From the NCBI GenBank assembly GCA_024500155.1, contig CM044856.1, positions 49,538,303-49,602,302 of the forward strand: a DNA stretch of 64,000 nucleotides, given 5' to 3'. The stretch comes from Chenopodium formosanum. Lineage: Eukaryota > Streptophyta > Magnoliopsida > Caryophyllales > Amaranthaceae. This document shows positions 22,712 through 33,480 of this stretch, one piece after another. Within the stretch, counting starts at the first letter, position 1. Each line of letters opens with the position of its first letter. The notes under the pieces are model-generated. The model had not been told where the DNA came from. It did no database searches and was given only the letters and a program-made list of their open reading frames with translations. The position numbers were made by a program, and so were the translations under genes.

Positions 22712-23494
22712 TTAAGTGAGTGGTTTGGAAGAAGAAGGATTGTCGTTCTTCTTGCCTTTCCAGCCACTGTTGGAGTTATTATTGGCAACTTTAAACTTAG
22801 CCAGGTCGTCTTCAATATTAATTCCAATGTCATAGACATCCTTGAAGGTATGGAGATTATTTTGATATTTGAAATGCTTGGAATAATTTTCTTGCCGGTT
22901 TTTGATGAATAACCTTACGAACTCTTTTTCACTGGGCACCTCAATCATCTTAGCTGAGGTTTCTCCCCATTTGTTAAAGAAGGAGGTGAAGTCTTCATTC
23001 TACTTCTGCTTGAGGATTTCAAGTTCTCTATAGTCATTCTCAACTTGAATATTGCATTAGTATCTATCAACGAAAGCGTTTACTATGGACTCCCAGGTGG
23101 AGGTTTTTTCTTTCTCAAAAGAAAAGAACCATTGCTGGCAAACGGTTTCGAGAGATAGTGAGAACAGAGAGGGGATCACTTTTTTATCGATACCCTTAAT
23201 ACTCATTATTTTGTCAAAAACTCTTAAATGAAAGTAAGGGTTATCGGTTGCTTTGAATTTCGGGATGTCGTTGGCGTTGAACTTCTGCAGAAGAAGATCC
23301 TTGTCCACCGAGACCCCTTGTGAGCTAATCCCTTGAAAGTTGTAGTCGCTAGATAACTTGCTCTGACTCTCTTGCATGAGGTCCATCTGTTGTTGTTTCA
23401 CAAGATCATCAATTTTGAGGGTTAAAACCTTTAACGCCTCAGTCACGGTAACCAGTTGGTTCCTGAGCTCATTGACTTCTTCTTGCGTTGCCAT
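22712..23494 (-). pseudogene. TAT1 gag N-terminal/capsid-like domain
   Basis: The ATG at 23494 opens MATQEEVNELRNQL. A predicted coiled coil (residues about 5-50) is followed by the retrotransposon gag domain: FNANDIPKFKATDNPYFHLR, SLSLETVCQQWFFSF, and SWESIVNAFVDRY-like residues. After 23057 a stop (about 23054) and another near 22999 interrupt it. The C-terminal part (EKEFVRLFIKNRQENYSKHF, INIEDDLAKFKVANNNSN) continues in frame to a Ser/Asn-rich linker. It is homologous to gag at 32784-31591 and 37029-38090. Confidence 0.85.
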
Positions 23495-24030
23495 TATTGT
23501 CCTATCTTTCCTCTTACGAGCGATGGGTTTGTCGAAAAGTTGGACTTGTACAAAAAGATTGTCTTTGATTAACCGCCCTTCCTTTCTTGACCACGCGCTA
23601 TAAATTAAACCATTTTTTTGTTTTAATTACTTGACTCAAATCGACCTTGACTTTACGGTTTTAAAGAGGAAAAGTAAAAAAAATGGTGCATATTTTTGGA
23701 AAGAATAAGGTATATATTTTTAGGAATCAAGTATGATATTTTAATCAAATGGTTTAAATTGGAGGATTAATATCCGACTTACCCCCCTAAAAAAATGACG
23801 GAAAAAACGCGCATACAAGACTCTCTTACACATGGTCAAAGTGTGTATTAGTGTGTGCTTTATATGGTGAGTGCAAGTGACATGCTTTGACTTTTGTGTA
23901 AGACCATGAGACTTAGTGTCTAGACTTAATTAATGATTTAACAAGGTATAATTAACAATAAAAATTAACCGAATTAATTAGCAAACTGTTCAATTAGACA
24001 CAAGGTGATGACTCGAGCAATAAACTGAAC

Positions 24031-24145
24031 TGTCGTCAAAACGACATGACTGGCGCCTATCTTTGCAGTGTAGCGCCAGACGACAGAATTGTCGCCAGGC
24101 GCTACACTCCACAGAGTGGCGCAACCGTTGAAACTTTGGCACCAT
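24031..24145. repeat. Leader palindrome cluster B of TAT1
   Basis: Motifs tggcgcc, tagcgccaga, gtcgccaggcgcta and agtggcgc lie within about 115 bp, roughly 1056-1170 nt downstream of the 5' LTR. The counterpart in TAT2 is 33161-33280. Confidence 0.8.
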
Positions 24146-24799
24146 TGCTGGAGCGTTGATCTGAAACTGTTTTCAGTATTATTACTCAACAGGGGTATGC
24201 CTAAAGTCGTACTAAGTCATCTCTGATTAAAATAATAGACTTTATTTACTCTAAATTAATTAATTAGGCAAAGTTCTTTTAGTCATGAATTAATTTATTT
24301 AATCTTAGAACAATTCAAGCAAACGGTTAGGAAAAAACACATAGAGAATGCACAACCAAATAATGCACACTTAGTGAAATAGACACATCATGATGCAATG
24401 AGTTTGGAACCTAACCATGGCTCTAGTTCTCTAAAGTTCGGGATATGGGTTAGTCAAAGAGGCTCCATGGTTAATTGCCCGGATGCACCGCGCGGAAGCC
24501 TAACCGTGAAGGGTTGACGCGAGTAGATGGGACACCGCGAGTTTAGAATAACTCGCTTCCATGGTTTGGTGAATTCAACATTCTCGGATGTACCCTTTGT
24601 TGCTCAGAGCGTTCAATCAGGTAGATGAAGCATGAATTCCCAGAGGGTTATGTCCATATGTAGAACACATATGGTTTTCAGAAAAGTGAGAAAAAATAAA
24701 TCAGGAAGTAGGATCGAGCAAACACCGCTTAAAACTGGTCAAAATTAGAACGCATATTTCTTGCTCGGTATTGGAAGAACTTGGCTCCAGCAAACAGAG

Positions 24800-24895
24800 G
24801 CCAGCGCCAATTTTTGGCTATAGCGCCTAGCGACAGAGGCTGTCATCTGGCGCTAAAGTCAAAACGTTGGCGCTAATCTTTGTTTGCTGACGCTA
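24800..24895. repeat. Leader palindrome cluster A of TAT1
   Basis: Motifs ccagcgccaa, tagcgcctagcgacag, ctggcgcta and ttggcgcta lie 306-401 nt downstream of the 5' LTR. The counterpart in TAT2 is 43340-43432. Confidence 0.8.
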
Positions 24896-25177
24896 GTTCC
24901 TACATGCCTCAGCAGCTGTCTGTGCTCGATAAAATTTTTCCAGTTTCTCGCAGCATTATTTCGATCCTAGTTGTGAAAGATATGCCTCAAATTTCCTACA
25001 TGTAAAAAATCCTATGTTTTAACTCATTATGAATAGTCTTTCCAATGAGATATTTTTTATGCATATGACAATAATGTTAATCAAAATTGCGCACATGAAA
25101 TAATTAGAACTTTTCGAGTCTCATCCACTCATTCTAAATCATTGCCGAAACAATTTCAGGAATTAAAATAGAAATCC

Positions 25178-25195
25178 TCCCCAGCGGAGTCGACA
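25178..25195 (-). promoter_or_regulatory. TAT1 primer-binding site
   Basis: Minus-strand TGTCGACTCCGCTGGGGA lies five bases inside the LTR. It differs by one base in the third position from the TGGCGACTCC...GGGGA type seen in TAT2 and TAT3 and described for Ogre/Tat (tRNA-Arg). Confidence 0.8.
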
Positions 25196-26451
25196 AAAAC
25201 TGTAGGGAATATTTCAAGAGTTATCCCAAACTCGAACCCCACTGTGATCATACACTAAAGTGCGCTGGCGTCCAAAGGGAAAGAAGATAGAGCAAAAGAG
25301 TCGCCAACAAGTTTTAGGATCTTGTAAACCGTTCACAGGGTGAAGGTTACACCCCTTAACGATCCAGGAGATCGTCAACTCCAATAGGTCTCGAACCATG
25401 ACTGGTAGTTCGGGGATGAAGGTACAAATCCAACCTACAAGAGATTGAACCTGCCCTAATAATAGGCCTCTACTTTATTCTGATCGTATTCATGTGCGCT
25501 TTGTGACTAACATGCAATCAATAGGTTTACCCTAAACCTGTTTATCTATGTTGGTTGAATTTAATGCACAAATAAATCTATTATTAGCGATCACTTGAAT
25601 TATAATCAAATTAACCCTAAACAAGATTATTAATTATCTTATTAAGCGTGATTACAAGTACCAATTCCCTTTGAACATGCATAAAAGGCGTGATCAAGCA
25701 ATAACAATAATATATATCAAGCAACATAATAATAATCAAAATAATTATCATAATAATAATAATCATCGTAAATTATAACAATTATAATCATAATCATAAT
25801 CATGTTAATATTAAAGCATAATAATAGCAAGATCCTAGGTATGATACAAACAAGATTAATAACAAACCCTAGCATGACACTAAACAAAAAAAATCAAAGT
25901 TTTAACCCTAACATGATACTAACAATCATAAATATAAGGAAGAACATAAAAAGCATCATATTTTTAATCAAACTTGTTATTAAAGTTACCCTAAACATGA
26001 TACTAAGAATTTATTGTTGTAACCCTAAACATCAAATTAAGGAAAACATCCTATCATGATACTAGGAATCATAATAACAACCTAACCATGATTTCTACAT
26101 CATAATAACAATTAATACCATTAAAGCACTTACTTGGATGCCTCGTACCTCTTTCTAATAACAAAATACACGCGTTAGTAACTTCAAGGAAAATATAAAC
26201 AACAGTTAAATTAAATAATTGAAAGAGAGATTTGGGAGCAAACCCTCAGAAATTAAAACCTTTCACGTCTAGGGCGAAGGCAACTTCGAATTATGCTAGG
26301 TATATCTAAGTCTTGTGAATGCAAAATTTTGTAAGAAGAGGGTAGGTTTAGAAAAGAGAGAGAGAGAAGCTTTAAAGAGAATAAGAATTTAGAGAACTAG
26401 AAAGTTGATGATTGTAGATTGTAGATGATTGAAAACGAAGTTTTTAGGAGG

Positions 26452-26460
26452 CTATTTATA
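26452..26460 (-). promoter_or_regulatory. TAT1 LTR TATA box
   Basis: TATAAATAG on the minus strand lies within the context ctctataaatagcctcc, shared with the TAT2 LTR at 45096-45104. Confidence 0.7.
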
Positions 26461-26518
26461 GAGAAAATCAGCCACAAAGATAGAAAAGCGAACCAGAGTT
26501 CTGACGTGAAAAAACAGA

Positions 26519-26612
26519 GTTAGCGCCAGATGCTGACATTAGCGCCAGGCGCTAACGCTAGCGCCAGGAGCCAAACTTAGCGCCAGGCGCTAATGCTGGC
26601 GTTTGGCGCTAA
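26519..26612. repeat. Palindrome cluster in TAT1 LTR (U3)
   Basis: Six units of TAGCGCCAG or AGCGCCAGGCGCT type are packed in about 95 bp, 59-152 bp upstream of the LTR TATA box. The unit AGCGCCAGGCGCT is near-palindromic. Confidence 0.85.
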
Positions 26613-27183
26613 TTAAATTTTTAACGCGTTTTCTAAAATCTAATAGAAATTAACCGTACAGGAGGATAAAATCGTATTTTTCTCAAAAACATTCTTTTCT
26701 TCTGATTAAAACTAAAAATTCAACAAAAGTCAATTTATCAATGCTAATTGAATTAGGAATGAGAAGAACCTTTTAGAAGAATCTAGAAGACTAAAACTAT
26801 TCCTAATTGCATTAGGAATGATAAATCCATATTTGGCCCTCCCCTAGATCATTGAGCCGCATATAAGGTTCAAATCGGGCCCAGTTTAGTAATTTAGCCA
26901 TAACTTCCGGAATATTCATCGGAATTGGGCTTATAATATATCCTTGGAAATCTCTTTTCAATCCCTATCCAGCTACACTATTATTGGACTCATATCATGG
27001 ACCAACCAAACAGGATTGGCTGTTTTTCTTAAAATAGATTTTCAAAAACAGAGAGAAAAGAAAAGAAATTAAAATTATTAGCAACACTAGAATTTCCACA
27101 CTTCACTTCATTCGATTATGATTCGACGTGAAAGGTACTCATCACCGGGTTTGGTTTTGGGGAGACACAAATGGATGTCTACA

Positions 27184-27754
27184 GCGCTGCAAAAAGTTTT
27201 CCACATGTTTTCTTATTTAAGTGTACGAGAGGGCAAAACTGTATTTTCCTTAAAAACACTTCTTATATTCTAATTAAAACTCCTAAAAGTCAACTAAAGT
27301 CAATTTATCAATGCTAATTAAATTAAGAACGAAAAGATTCTTCTAGAAGATTCTAGAAGACTATAATCAATCCTAATCACATTAGGAATGATAAATCAAT
27401 AATAGGCCCTCCTATAGATTATTGGGCCACATATAAATATCAAACATGGCCCAGCTTACTAATTTGGCCATAAGTTCCTCATTATTCATCGGAATTGGGC
27501 TTATAATATATCTTTGGAAAACTCTTTTTGAACCCGACCCAACTACACTATTATTGGACCCTTGACATGGACCAAACCAAACTGGATTGGCTGATTTCTT
27601 ACAATAGGTTTTCAAAAACAGAGAGAAAGAAAAGAAATAAAAAACTAACCGCAACACTAAACTTTCCACACTTTCACTTCATTAGATTATGATTCGACGC
27701 GAAAGGTACTCATCACTAAGTTTGGTTTTGGGGAGACACATTTGGGTGTCTACA
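27184..27754 (-). repeat. TAT2 3' LTR remnant
   Basis: 571 bp end in tctaca at 27754. The left edge gcgctgcaaa matches the 5' LTR at 45270, so the break is inside the palindrome cluster. The remainder would be to the left of TAT1, outside the window. Confidence 0.8.
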
Positions 27755-28149
27755 GAAGTCTCCACTTTTACTGAGTTTGGAGAAACGCAAGTTTCAAAAA
27801 CAAAAGTCAAAGTAGCGATAGGGACGGAGAATGATTCAAAACGTTCTGCGATCCTCAATCATTCTTGTAACGTCGATACCTGCAAACTAGCATTAGTTAA
27901 AACATATAAGATTGTTGAGAAATGCATATCTTGCACCATCGAGCACACGTCTATGGGAGTAACCAATTTGTGTTGCATTATTGTTGTTGACAACCTTCCA
28001 CAAGTTAGGGAACACCATCCGGCTGTTTTAATGTTCACTCATCTCTGAACAATAGAGCTTTTTGTTATGTCCACGCGTCTACGAAAAAAGAGCGTTGATA
28101 TGATATGCCCACACGTCTCTGAGCAAAACAGCTTTTTTCTTGAATCATA
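27755..28149 (-). other. TAT2 polypurine tract and flanking non-coding DNA
   Basis: The minus strand reads AAAAGTGGAGACTTC immediately before the LTR, almost identical to the TAT3 PPT (40836-40849). The open frame 27689-28048 (plus) crosses the LTR boundary and shows no domain, so I regard it as chance. Confidence 0.7.
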
Positions 28150-28510
28150 ATGGCATCATTCCCAATTATAGCAAAAGTCGTCGAAGACCGCCTCATCACG
28201 AACCGCTCTTCTCAAATTTCGGTGACAACCTCCACAATCTTAGCGGATGCTGTCGAAGACCGCCCATCTCGTGATATCTTCTCAAATCTTGGTGACAACC
28301 TCCACAATCTTAGCGAATGCTGTCGAAGACCGCCCATCTCGTGCTATCTTCTCAAATCGAGTAATAACTTCCACAATCTTAGCGAAAACTATCAAAGACT
28401 GCTTCATCTTGAATCGTTCTTTTCTCAAATAAATAATAACCTCCTCAATCATAGTGAAAGCTATTGAAGGTCGCTTCATCTCAAACTGTTCTTCTCAATT
28501 CGAAGCGAGA
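28150..28510. repeat. Tandem array of about 70-bp units in TAT2 3' UTR
   Basis: About five units of 69-72 bp share tccacaatcttagcg and gtcgaagaccgcccatctcg. The phrase tccacaatct recurs at 28231, 28301 and 28370, and a degenerate copy is at 28442. Hypervariable 3' UTRs with tandem repeats are a known Tat feature and a reported source of satellites. Confidence 0.9.
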
Positions 28511-30575
28511 GACTTTTTATTATATCTTAAAGCCCCCTCTATTGAACGTTTTGTCATCTTAAGTCTTCAAATTAACCCTTCCATCTTTGGAAAATCTTTT
28601 TCAAGAACCAAATCTGCGATTCTTAAAGGCTTCAAAATGATATGTGAAAATCTTCCATCCTAGGAATTTTTTGTGAACCATTATGTTGGTGCGACGGTGC
28701 CCTTGCTATGAGCCAATGTTTAGGCGCTTTAAGCTAAGTGAGACAATCTTTTGTCAGTTCGATCACTTATGTGCGATTGTAATCAAGCTGACTACTTAAT
28801 CACGTCAAATTGCTTATAGGGGTTAACTGGCGTACAAAGGAACCTAAAATTGCTGTATGAGGTTCGCATAATCTAATATGGGGGCCACACATTGTGTCTC
28901 CACACTAGCACTCGCTTGAAATATCTTGCGCCGCGCTTTGCTTCAATCGCCAGGCGACAGATGTTGTCGCCAAGCGACAGCTTTGTCGTCTGGCGCTGGA
29001 GTCGGGTCTTCCCTATTTTGCCCTTGCTTCTGTTCATCATTGCTCGATTTCGCTTCGAACTTTTGAACTTGGTCGTTTCCTTTCAACCAAATCCGCTCAA
29101 ATCTCTTGTAAATTGAAGATCTTCATCTCCAATTTACTAATCCATGTAATTTTGCTCAAACTCCGTTCATCTTGGAAGAGTCCCAAGCGGCGTATTCGCG
29201 ATTTTTCGAAAAAATCCGAGAATGTTTTTGCTTGTTGAGATACACCTACATTTATATCTTTGACTATAGGACTTTGATTATCTATTTAATTATCATAGGG
29301 TTGACCTAAGGTTTAGCATTGTTTGACTCATTGACTTGACACGACTCAAGGTATAAACCTAACTTAATGATGACTCACTTCGTGTGACTCATGTGATAAC
29401 ACGACATGACTCAATGTGTACATGACTCGTATGTGCATTGCAACGTGATCGCGCGACTCGAAAATGCAAAAAAGTAAAAATTTTCCGTCATTTTTGTGGA
29501 GGGTACCGACTTTACTTCGAAAAAGAAAGACGCAAAAAAAGAAAGAAGTGAAGTTTTTGAAGGTGTATGTTGAATGAGCTTAGTCAAATGTTTAGCAAGG
29601 ATTAATTCATCCTAGGCTATCTCAATTGTTGACTCCATGATGAAAGTATTTGGATAACTTAGGCACAGAAGCGAAGCACTTCGTACTTTGTGATGCAATG
29701 ATGATTGATGTTGATATGACAAGGCATGCTTCAACGTTGTGTTAAGATTTCATGACAAAGGGTTCCTAGAAGAACTATATTTGGTAATGTATCTGTGATG
29801 TGTGTAATAGTGGCACTAAGGTTAGACCGCAAAGGCTAAGTGTGTAGAAAAGTATATTGAAAAGAGTCAAATGATGGTGACTCTTGGGCTAGGTAAGCTA
29901 ATTATGTAGGGATCAAGTCGCCAAGTCTAGCTCAAAGTAGATAGGGATGAGCATAGGAGATCCCTTGATATGATCATGATGTATGAATGTGAATGTGAAT
30001 GCATTTTTATTACGGTCGCACCTCGATGTGAGGTTGCCTACGTATCTGTTGGGAATCAGGCCAAACGTAGCTCTAGCCGAACCTCGCACAAATGTGTATA
30101 CCTCAAAAAGGTCTTTTTAAGGGTTGTAACGTGGTTAGGCTAAAGGTTGAAGAAGAAGGGGATAAAAGGCTCAAGACCCTAGATAAGGCCCCAAGGTGTG
30201 AAACTTTGCTTTAGAATATTTGTATTTTCATGCTTGAGGTTTCTCATTCTTTTTTAGCTCCTTTTTTTTTGTTTGATTTATTTATTTTATTTTTATAAGT
30301 GTGGGCAATCCCGATCATGCGGTCTATCACTCACTTAGCATTTATGTTTCTCAGGCATGATACTGAGCACTCGATAAGAGACGTAATATGAGACGTGTTC
30401 TTATAAAAAACATTTTCATATCAAAGACATTTGAACACTTGCCCTTATATACAATTTTATTATTATTTTTTGCTTTTTTTTTTAATTTATTTATTTTGGT
30501 CTTTTTTAATCACTCAAGCTTTTTAAAATTGCATAAGTTGCACATTATCCTATCCCAAGGTTAGGTAGATGTGGG
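28511..30575 (-). other. TAT2 non-coding 3' region
   Basis: No gene is supportable. Landmarks are the GCGCC cluster (28926-29000), the CCGTCATTTTTG...GGAGGGTA block (about 29485), the GTCGCACC...GGTTGCCTACGTATC block (about 30016) and gtgctcggta-like sequence near 30365. All recur inverted in TAT3 (38650-39885), so the order of this post-gag region is conserved. Confidence 0.65.
28926..29000. repeat. Palindrome cluster in TAT2 3' region
   Basis: Units tcgccaggcgacag, gtcgccaagcgacag and gtctggcgctgg follow each other. The motif is the same family as in the LTR and leader. Confidence 0.8.
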
Positions 30576-31227
30576 TAGGGATGACAACGGGTCGGATCTG
30601 GATCCGGGTCCAGATGTACCCAGATCCAGATCCGTTTTTGTATATAGGATCCAGATCTGACCCGGATCCATCGGGTGTAGAAAATGAAGACCCAGTCTGG
30701 ATCCGTCGGATCCAATGGATTCGGGTCCGAATCCGGGTCCAAAATGGGTCCAATATATTTTCCCTAATTTTTTTGCAATAAATGTAATGTTCGGGTTAAA
30801 AATTTTATTTCAAACTTACGTTGTTGGTTATTAAGTTCAACCCCAAATTAACCAACTTATACACTCAGATTTTGATTTAAATTTTAAACAACAAAAAAAT
30901 ACGATGTTACATATGAGCTAGTGATAAAACAACGACGATGTATATAATATGAGCATCCAAAATTCATCTCTTGATCATTACTAACATTATCAACATTTTT
31001 AATAAAGAAACAAACAATTTTAATATTTTTTAATAGGAATAATAAAAAAACGGGTCCACGGATTTGGATCAGGGGCTAGGGCCCCGACCCAAATCCAAAT
31101 CCGTTTTTGTCAACAGGACCCAGATCCGACCCTGATCCGTCTGATCCAAAATTTGAAGACCCAGATCCTTGAAAAACGGATATGGATTCACGGATCCGGT
31201 TCGGGTCCAGATCCATTGCCATCCCAA
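30576..31227. mobile_element. hAT-like MITE with GGATCC-rich inverted arms
   Basis: An 8-bp duplication gatgtggg (30568-30575 and 31228-31235) flanks a 652-bp element. Its ends are inverted (TAGGGATGaCAACGG against TTGGGATGGCAATGG). Both arms, about 170 bp each, are made of reiterated ggatccgggtc/gatccagatcc phrases. The centre is AT-rich. The TIR and 8-bp TSD fit hAT. There is no transposase. Confidence 0.85.
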
Positions 31228-31590
31228 GATGTGGGTTGAAGAAAGAAAGGTCTGTCATTAGACAAGGCTCAAAGTGGTTTATGAAGAAAGGATAGTATAT
31301 TTGAAGGGTGAAAGGTGATATGATGTGGCTACAAGGGGTGCCTCAAATCATTGGTATACCTCGTGCTTAGTTCGACAATGATTTTTTTTTTTTTTTTATT
31401 ATTTTTTTGCAATGCGATGCGATAAACATATGCAAGAAAAGAAATGCTCATTTTATTAAAAGGGGAAAAAAATCTACAATTAGAAGGTTCCTATGCTAGA
31501 CTTATTGGGGAAAGGAAGAATAAAAAAGAAATAGAAAAATAGGTCATGAAATCTTGTTATTGAAGCTTGCCTCTTGTCTTGTGCTTATCC
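31228..31590 (-). other. TAT2 DNA downstream of gag
   Basis: A non-coding stretch with a T-rich run at 31383-31407 and no recognisable gene. Confidence 0.6.
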
Positions 31591-32784
31591 TCACCCGGTC
31601 TTCTTACTAGCTAGAGGCAATGGGATCTTGTTATTATCAATTAGATATTGGATGACCTCTTTTAGCTTCCAACATCTCTCAGTAGCATGACCCCTACCTT
31701 GATGGTACTTGCAATGTGCATCTGGATTCCAACTAGGCAATCTCTTTTCAGGTGCAGGATCTTGAATAGGTCCAATGGGAGTGATGAGTCCTATAGCGTG
31801 GAGTCGATCAAAGGCAGTATCGTAGCTCATCCCAATGGGGGTGAAGTCTTTCCTTAGTTGCTTCTTTGATCCTTGGTTATCCATGGCTAAAACTTCACTG
31901 AGATCAAAGGTACTAACATTGTTACTAGAGTGGGCGTTTTTGGAAGAAGAAAGATTGTCGTTCTTCTTTCCTTTCCAGCCATTGTGATTACTATTGTTAG
32001 TAGCTTTTTGCTTTGCGAGATCATCTTCGATCTCGATGCCTATGTCATAGACGGCTTTGAAAGTATTCAAGTTGTGTTGATATTTTAAGTGCTTTGAATA
32101 CTTTTCTTGGAGATTCTTGATTAACATCCTCACAAATTCTTTTTCGGAGGGCACCTTAATCATCTTAGCGGAAGTTTCCCTCCACTTATTTAAGAAAGAA
32201 GTAAAGCCTTCATTCTCTTTTTGTCTTAGCATCTCAAGTTGTCAATAGTCTGTTTCGACTTGAATATTGCATTTATACCTATCAATGAAAGCGTTTACTA
32301 TCAATTCCAAGGTAGAGGTTTTCTTTTTGTCAAGGGAGAAGAACCATTGTTGGCAAACAATTTCAAGAGATAAGGAAAACAAGGAATGAAAGACTTTCCT
32401 ATCAATCCCCTTGAATTTAGGGATGTCAGTGGCATTGAACATCTGCGGAAGAAGCCCCTTGTTCACCGAGACCCCTTGTGAGATAATGCCTTGGAATTTA
32501 TAGTCATTGGATATCTTGCTCAAGATCTCTTGCAAGAGCTCCTATTGTTGTTGTTTCACAGGGTCATTGATTTGAAGGGTTAAAGCCTTCAACACCTCAG
32601 TCACGTCTGCCATTTGCTTCTTAAGCAAATTGACTTCTTCTTGACTTGCCATAATCGTCTTAGCTTTTCTTTTTCGACCAACCGGTTTATCAAAAAGTTG
32701 AACTTGAACAAAGGTGTTGTCTTTGATTAATCGCCCTTCTCTCCTTGACCAAGTACTGTGGAAAGGGAAATTAGGGATATTCAT
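31591..32784 (-). pseudogene. TAT2 gag
   Basis: The capsid-like part (ATDIPKFKGIDRKVFHSLFS, SLEIVCQQWFFSL) lacks about 20 residues found in TAT1 gag. Next come CNIQVETDY, KENEGFTSFLNKWRETSAKM, INIEDD-like IGIEIEDDLAKQ, an Asn/Ser-rich linker, TPIGMSYDTAFDRLHAIGLI, and one knuckle CKYHQGRGHATERC ending KKTG-stop. Stops occur at about 32540 and 32240. The true gag start is probably the ATG at 32652 (MASQEEVNLLKKQM); the open frame to 32784 is upstream sequence. Only one of the three TAT1 modules is present. Confidence 0.85.
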
Positions 32785-33160
32785 TGTTAATTATTTGACT
32801 CAAACTCTATTCAACATGCAAGGATGGAAGAAGGTAGGAAGAATGAAGGTTGTTATATGAAGGAATCTTATAGATGGGGAGATATGAAAAAATTAGGAAT
32901 GGAATATACCCCCAACTCAAATGACTAAAAAAACCGACTCATGCATGAACCTAAGACGTGGTCATGGTGACATATATAAAGTGTGTGCTAATACTAGTGA
33001 GTGTATGTGACATGCTTTGACTCTTGTGTAAGACCATGGGACTTAGTGTCTAGACTCAATTAAGGACTTGAACAAAGGTATTGTTGTTAATAAAATAATC
33101 GAATTGATTAGCAGACTGTTTAATTAGACTAATAGTGATGACTCGAGCAAAATTCTGAAT

Positions 33161-33280
33161 TGTCGCCAAAGCAACAGGACTGTCGTCGCACTTTGTAGTG
33201 CAGCGCCAGACGACGGAGTTGTCGCCAGGAGTTGCACAACATAGTGTGGCGCTGCAGTCCAAATCGTGGCGTCATTGTCG
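33161..33280. repeat. Leader palindrome cluster B of TAT2
   Basis: Units tgtcgccaaagc, tgtcgtcgca, cagcgccagacgac, gtcgccagg and gtggcgctgc. After removing TAT3 it lies about 1050-1170 nt from the 5' LTR, as in TAT1. Confidence 0.8.
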
Positions 33281-33475
33281 GAACGTTGATCTTGGACTGC
33301 TTTTAGTATTTTAACTCTACGGGACATGCCTAAAGTCGTACTAAGTCAATTCCGATTAAATTTTTAGGCTTTAATTACTCTAATTAATAATTATTCAAAA
33401 ACTTTTTAGTTATTAATCAGTGTATTTAGACTTAAACACAAGTCAAACTAACGGTTAGAAAAAAAAAATACATAG

Positions 33476-33480
33476 AGTAT
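33476..33480. repeat. TSD of TAT3, left
   Basis: AGTAT, repeated at 42885-42889. Joining the flanks restores the TAT2 leader as judged against 24345-24375. Confidence 0.9.

Larger units (their letters stand above)
23500..25177 (-). other. TAT1 untranslated leader
   Basis: About 1.7 kb lie between PBS and the gag ATG with no convincing gene. The leader is homologous to the TAT2 leader (for example 24300-24430 against 33421-33480 plus 42885-42985). It contains two separate GCGCC palindrome clusters, listed individually. Confidence 0.75.
1..27183 (-). mobile_element. TAT1: giant Tat/Ogre-type Ty3/gypsy retrotransposon, left end outside window
   Basis: Read on the minus strand, the order is 5' LTR (25201-27183), PBS (25178-25195), leader, gag, protease, RT and RNase H, then a second gag-C to RNase H block, integrase, and antisense genes. 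The PBS resembles the tRNA-Arg type described for Tat/Ogre elements. No 3' LTR is visible before position 1, so the element is over 27 kb including the 8.36-kb LARD1 insertion. The right flank begins gcgct and is LTR sequence of TAT2, so TAT1 inserted into TAT2. The coding frames carry stops, frameshifts and deletions and the element looks dead. The lineage call rests on the PBS, the CKYHQGxGH-type gag knuckle, the additional RNase H and the antisense ORFs. Assignment of 1-1051 to the element is inferred from position. Confidence 0.8.
25201..27183 (-). repeat. TAT1 5' LTR
   Basis: A 1983-bp LTR has termini TGTAGACATCC...CCCTACA in element orientation. On the minus strand a TATA box TATAAATAG is at 26452-26460, with a palindrome cluster upstream at 26519-26612. 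Purine-rich gagagaga at 26340-26380 lies downstream. The flank 27184-27188 is gcgct; the partner duplication would be left of position 1. Closely related to the TAT2 LTR. Confidence 0.85.
32785..33480 (-). other. TAT2 leader, part next to gag
   Basis: The untranslated leader is homologous to 23600-24310 and includes palindrome cluster B (33161-33280). It is interrupted at 33480 by TAT3 and resumes at 42885. The short open frames 33056-33262 and 33124-33327 cross the cluster and look incidental. Confidence 0.7.

Noticed and set aside
24480..24560. Possible tRNA-like or structured RNA (cgcgcggaagcc...gggacaccgcg)
   Set aside because: No cloverleaf with A/B boxes can be drawn. The homologous stretch in TAT2 (43020-43090) differs without compensation.
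27689..28048. 119-codon plus-strand ORF
   Set aside because: It spans the TAT2 LTR, PPT and 3' UTR and has no motif. It is not consistent with a gene.
30545..30781. ORFs rich in Asp-Pro/Gly-Ser repeats
   Set aside because: They come from the reiterated GGATCC arms of the hAT MITE and are open on both strands.
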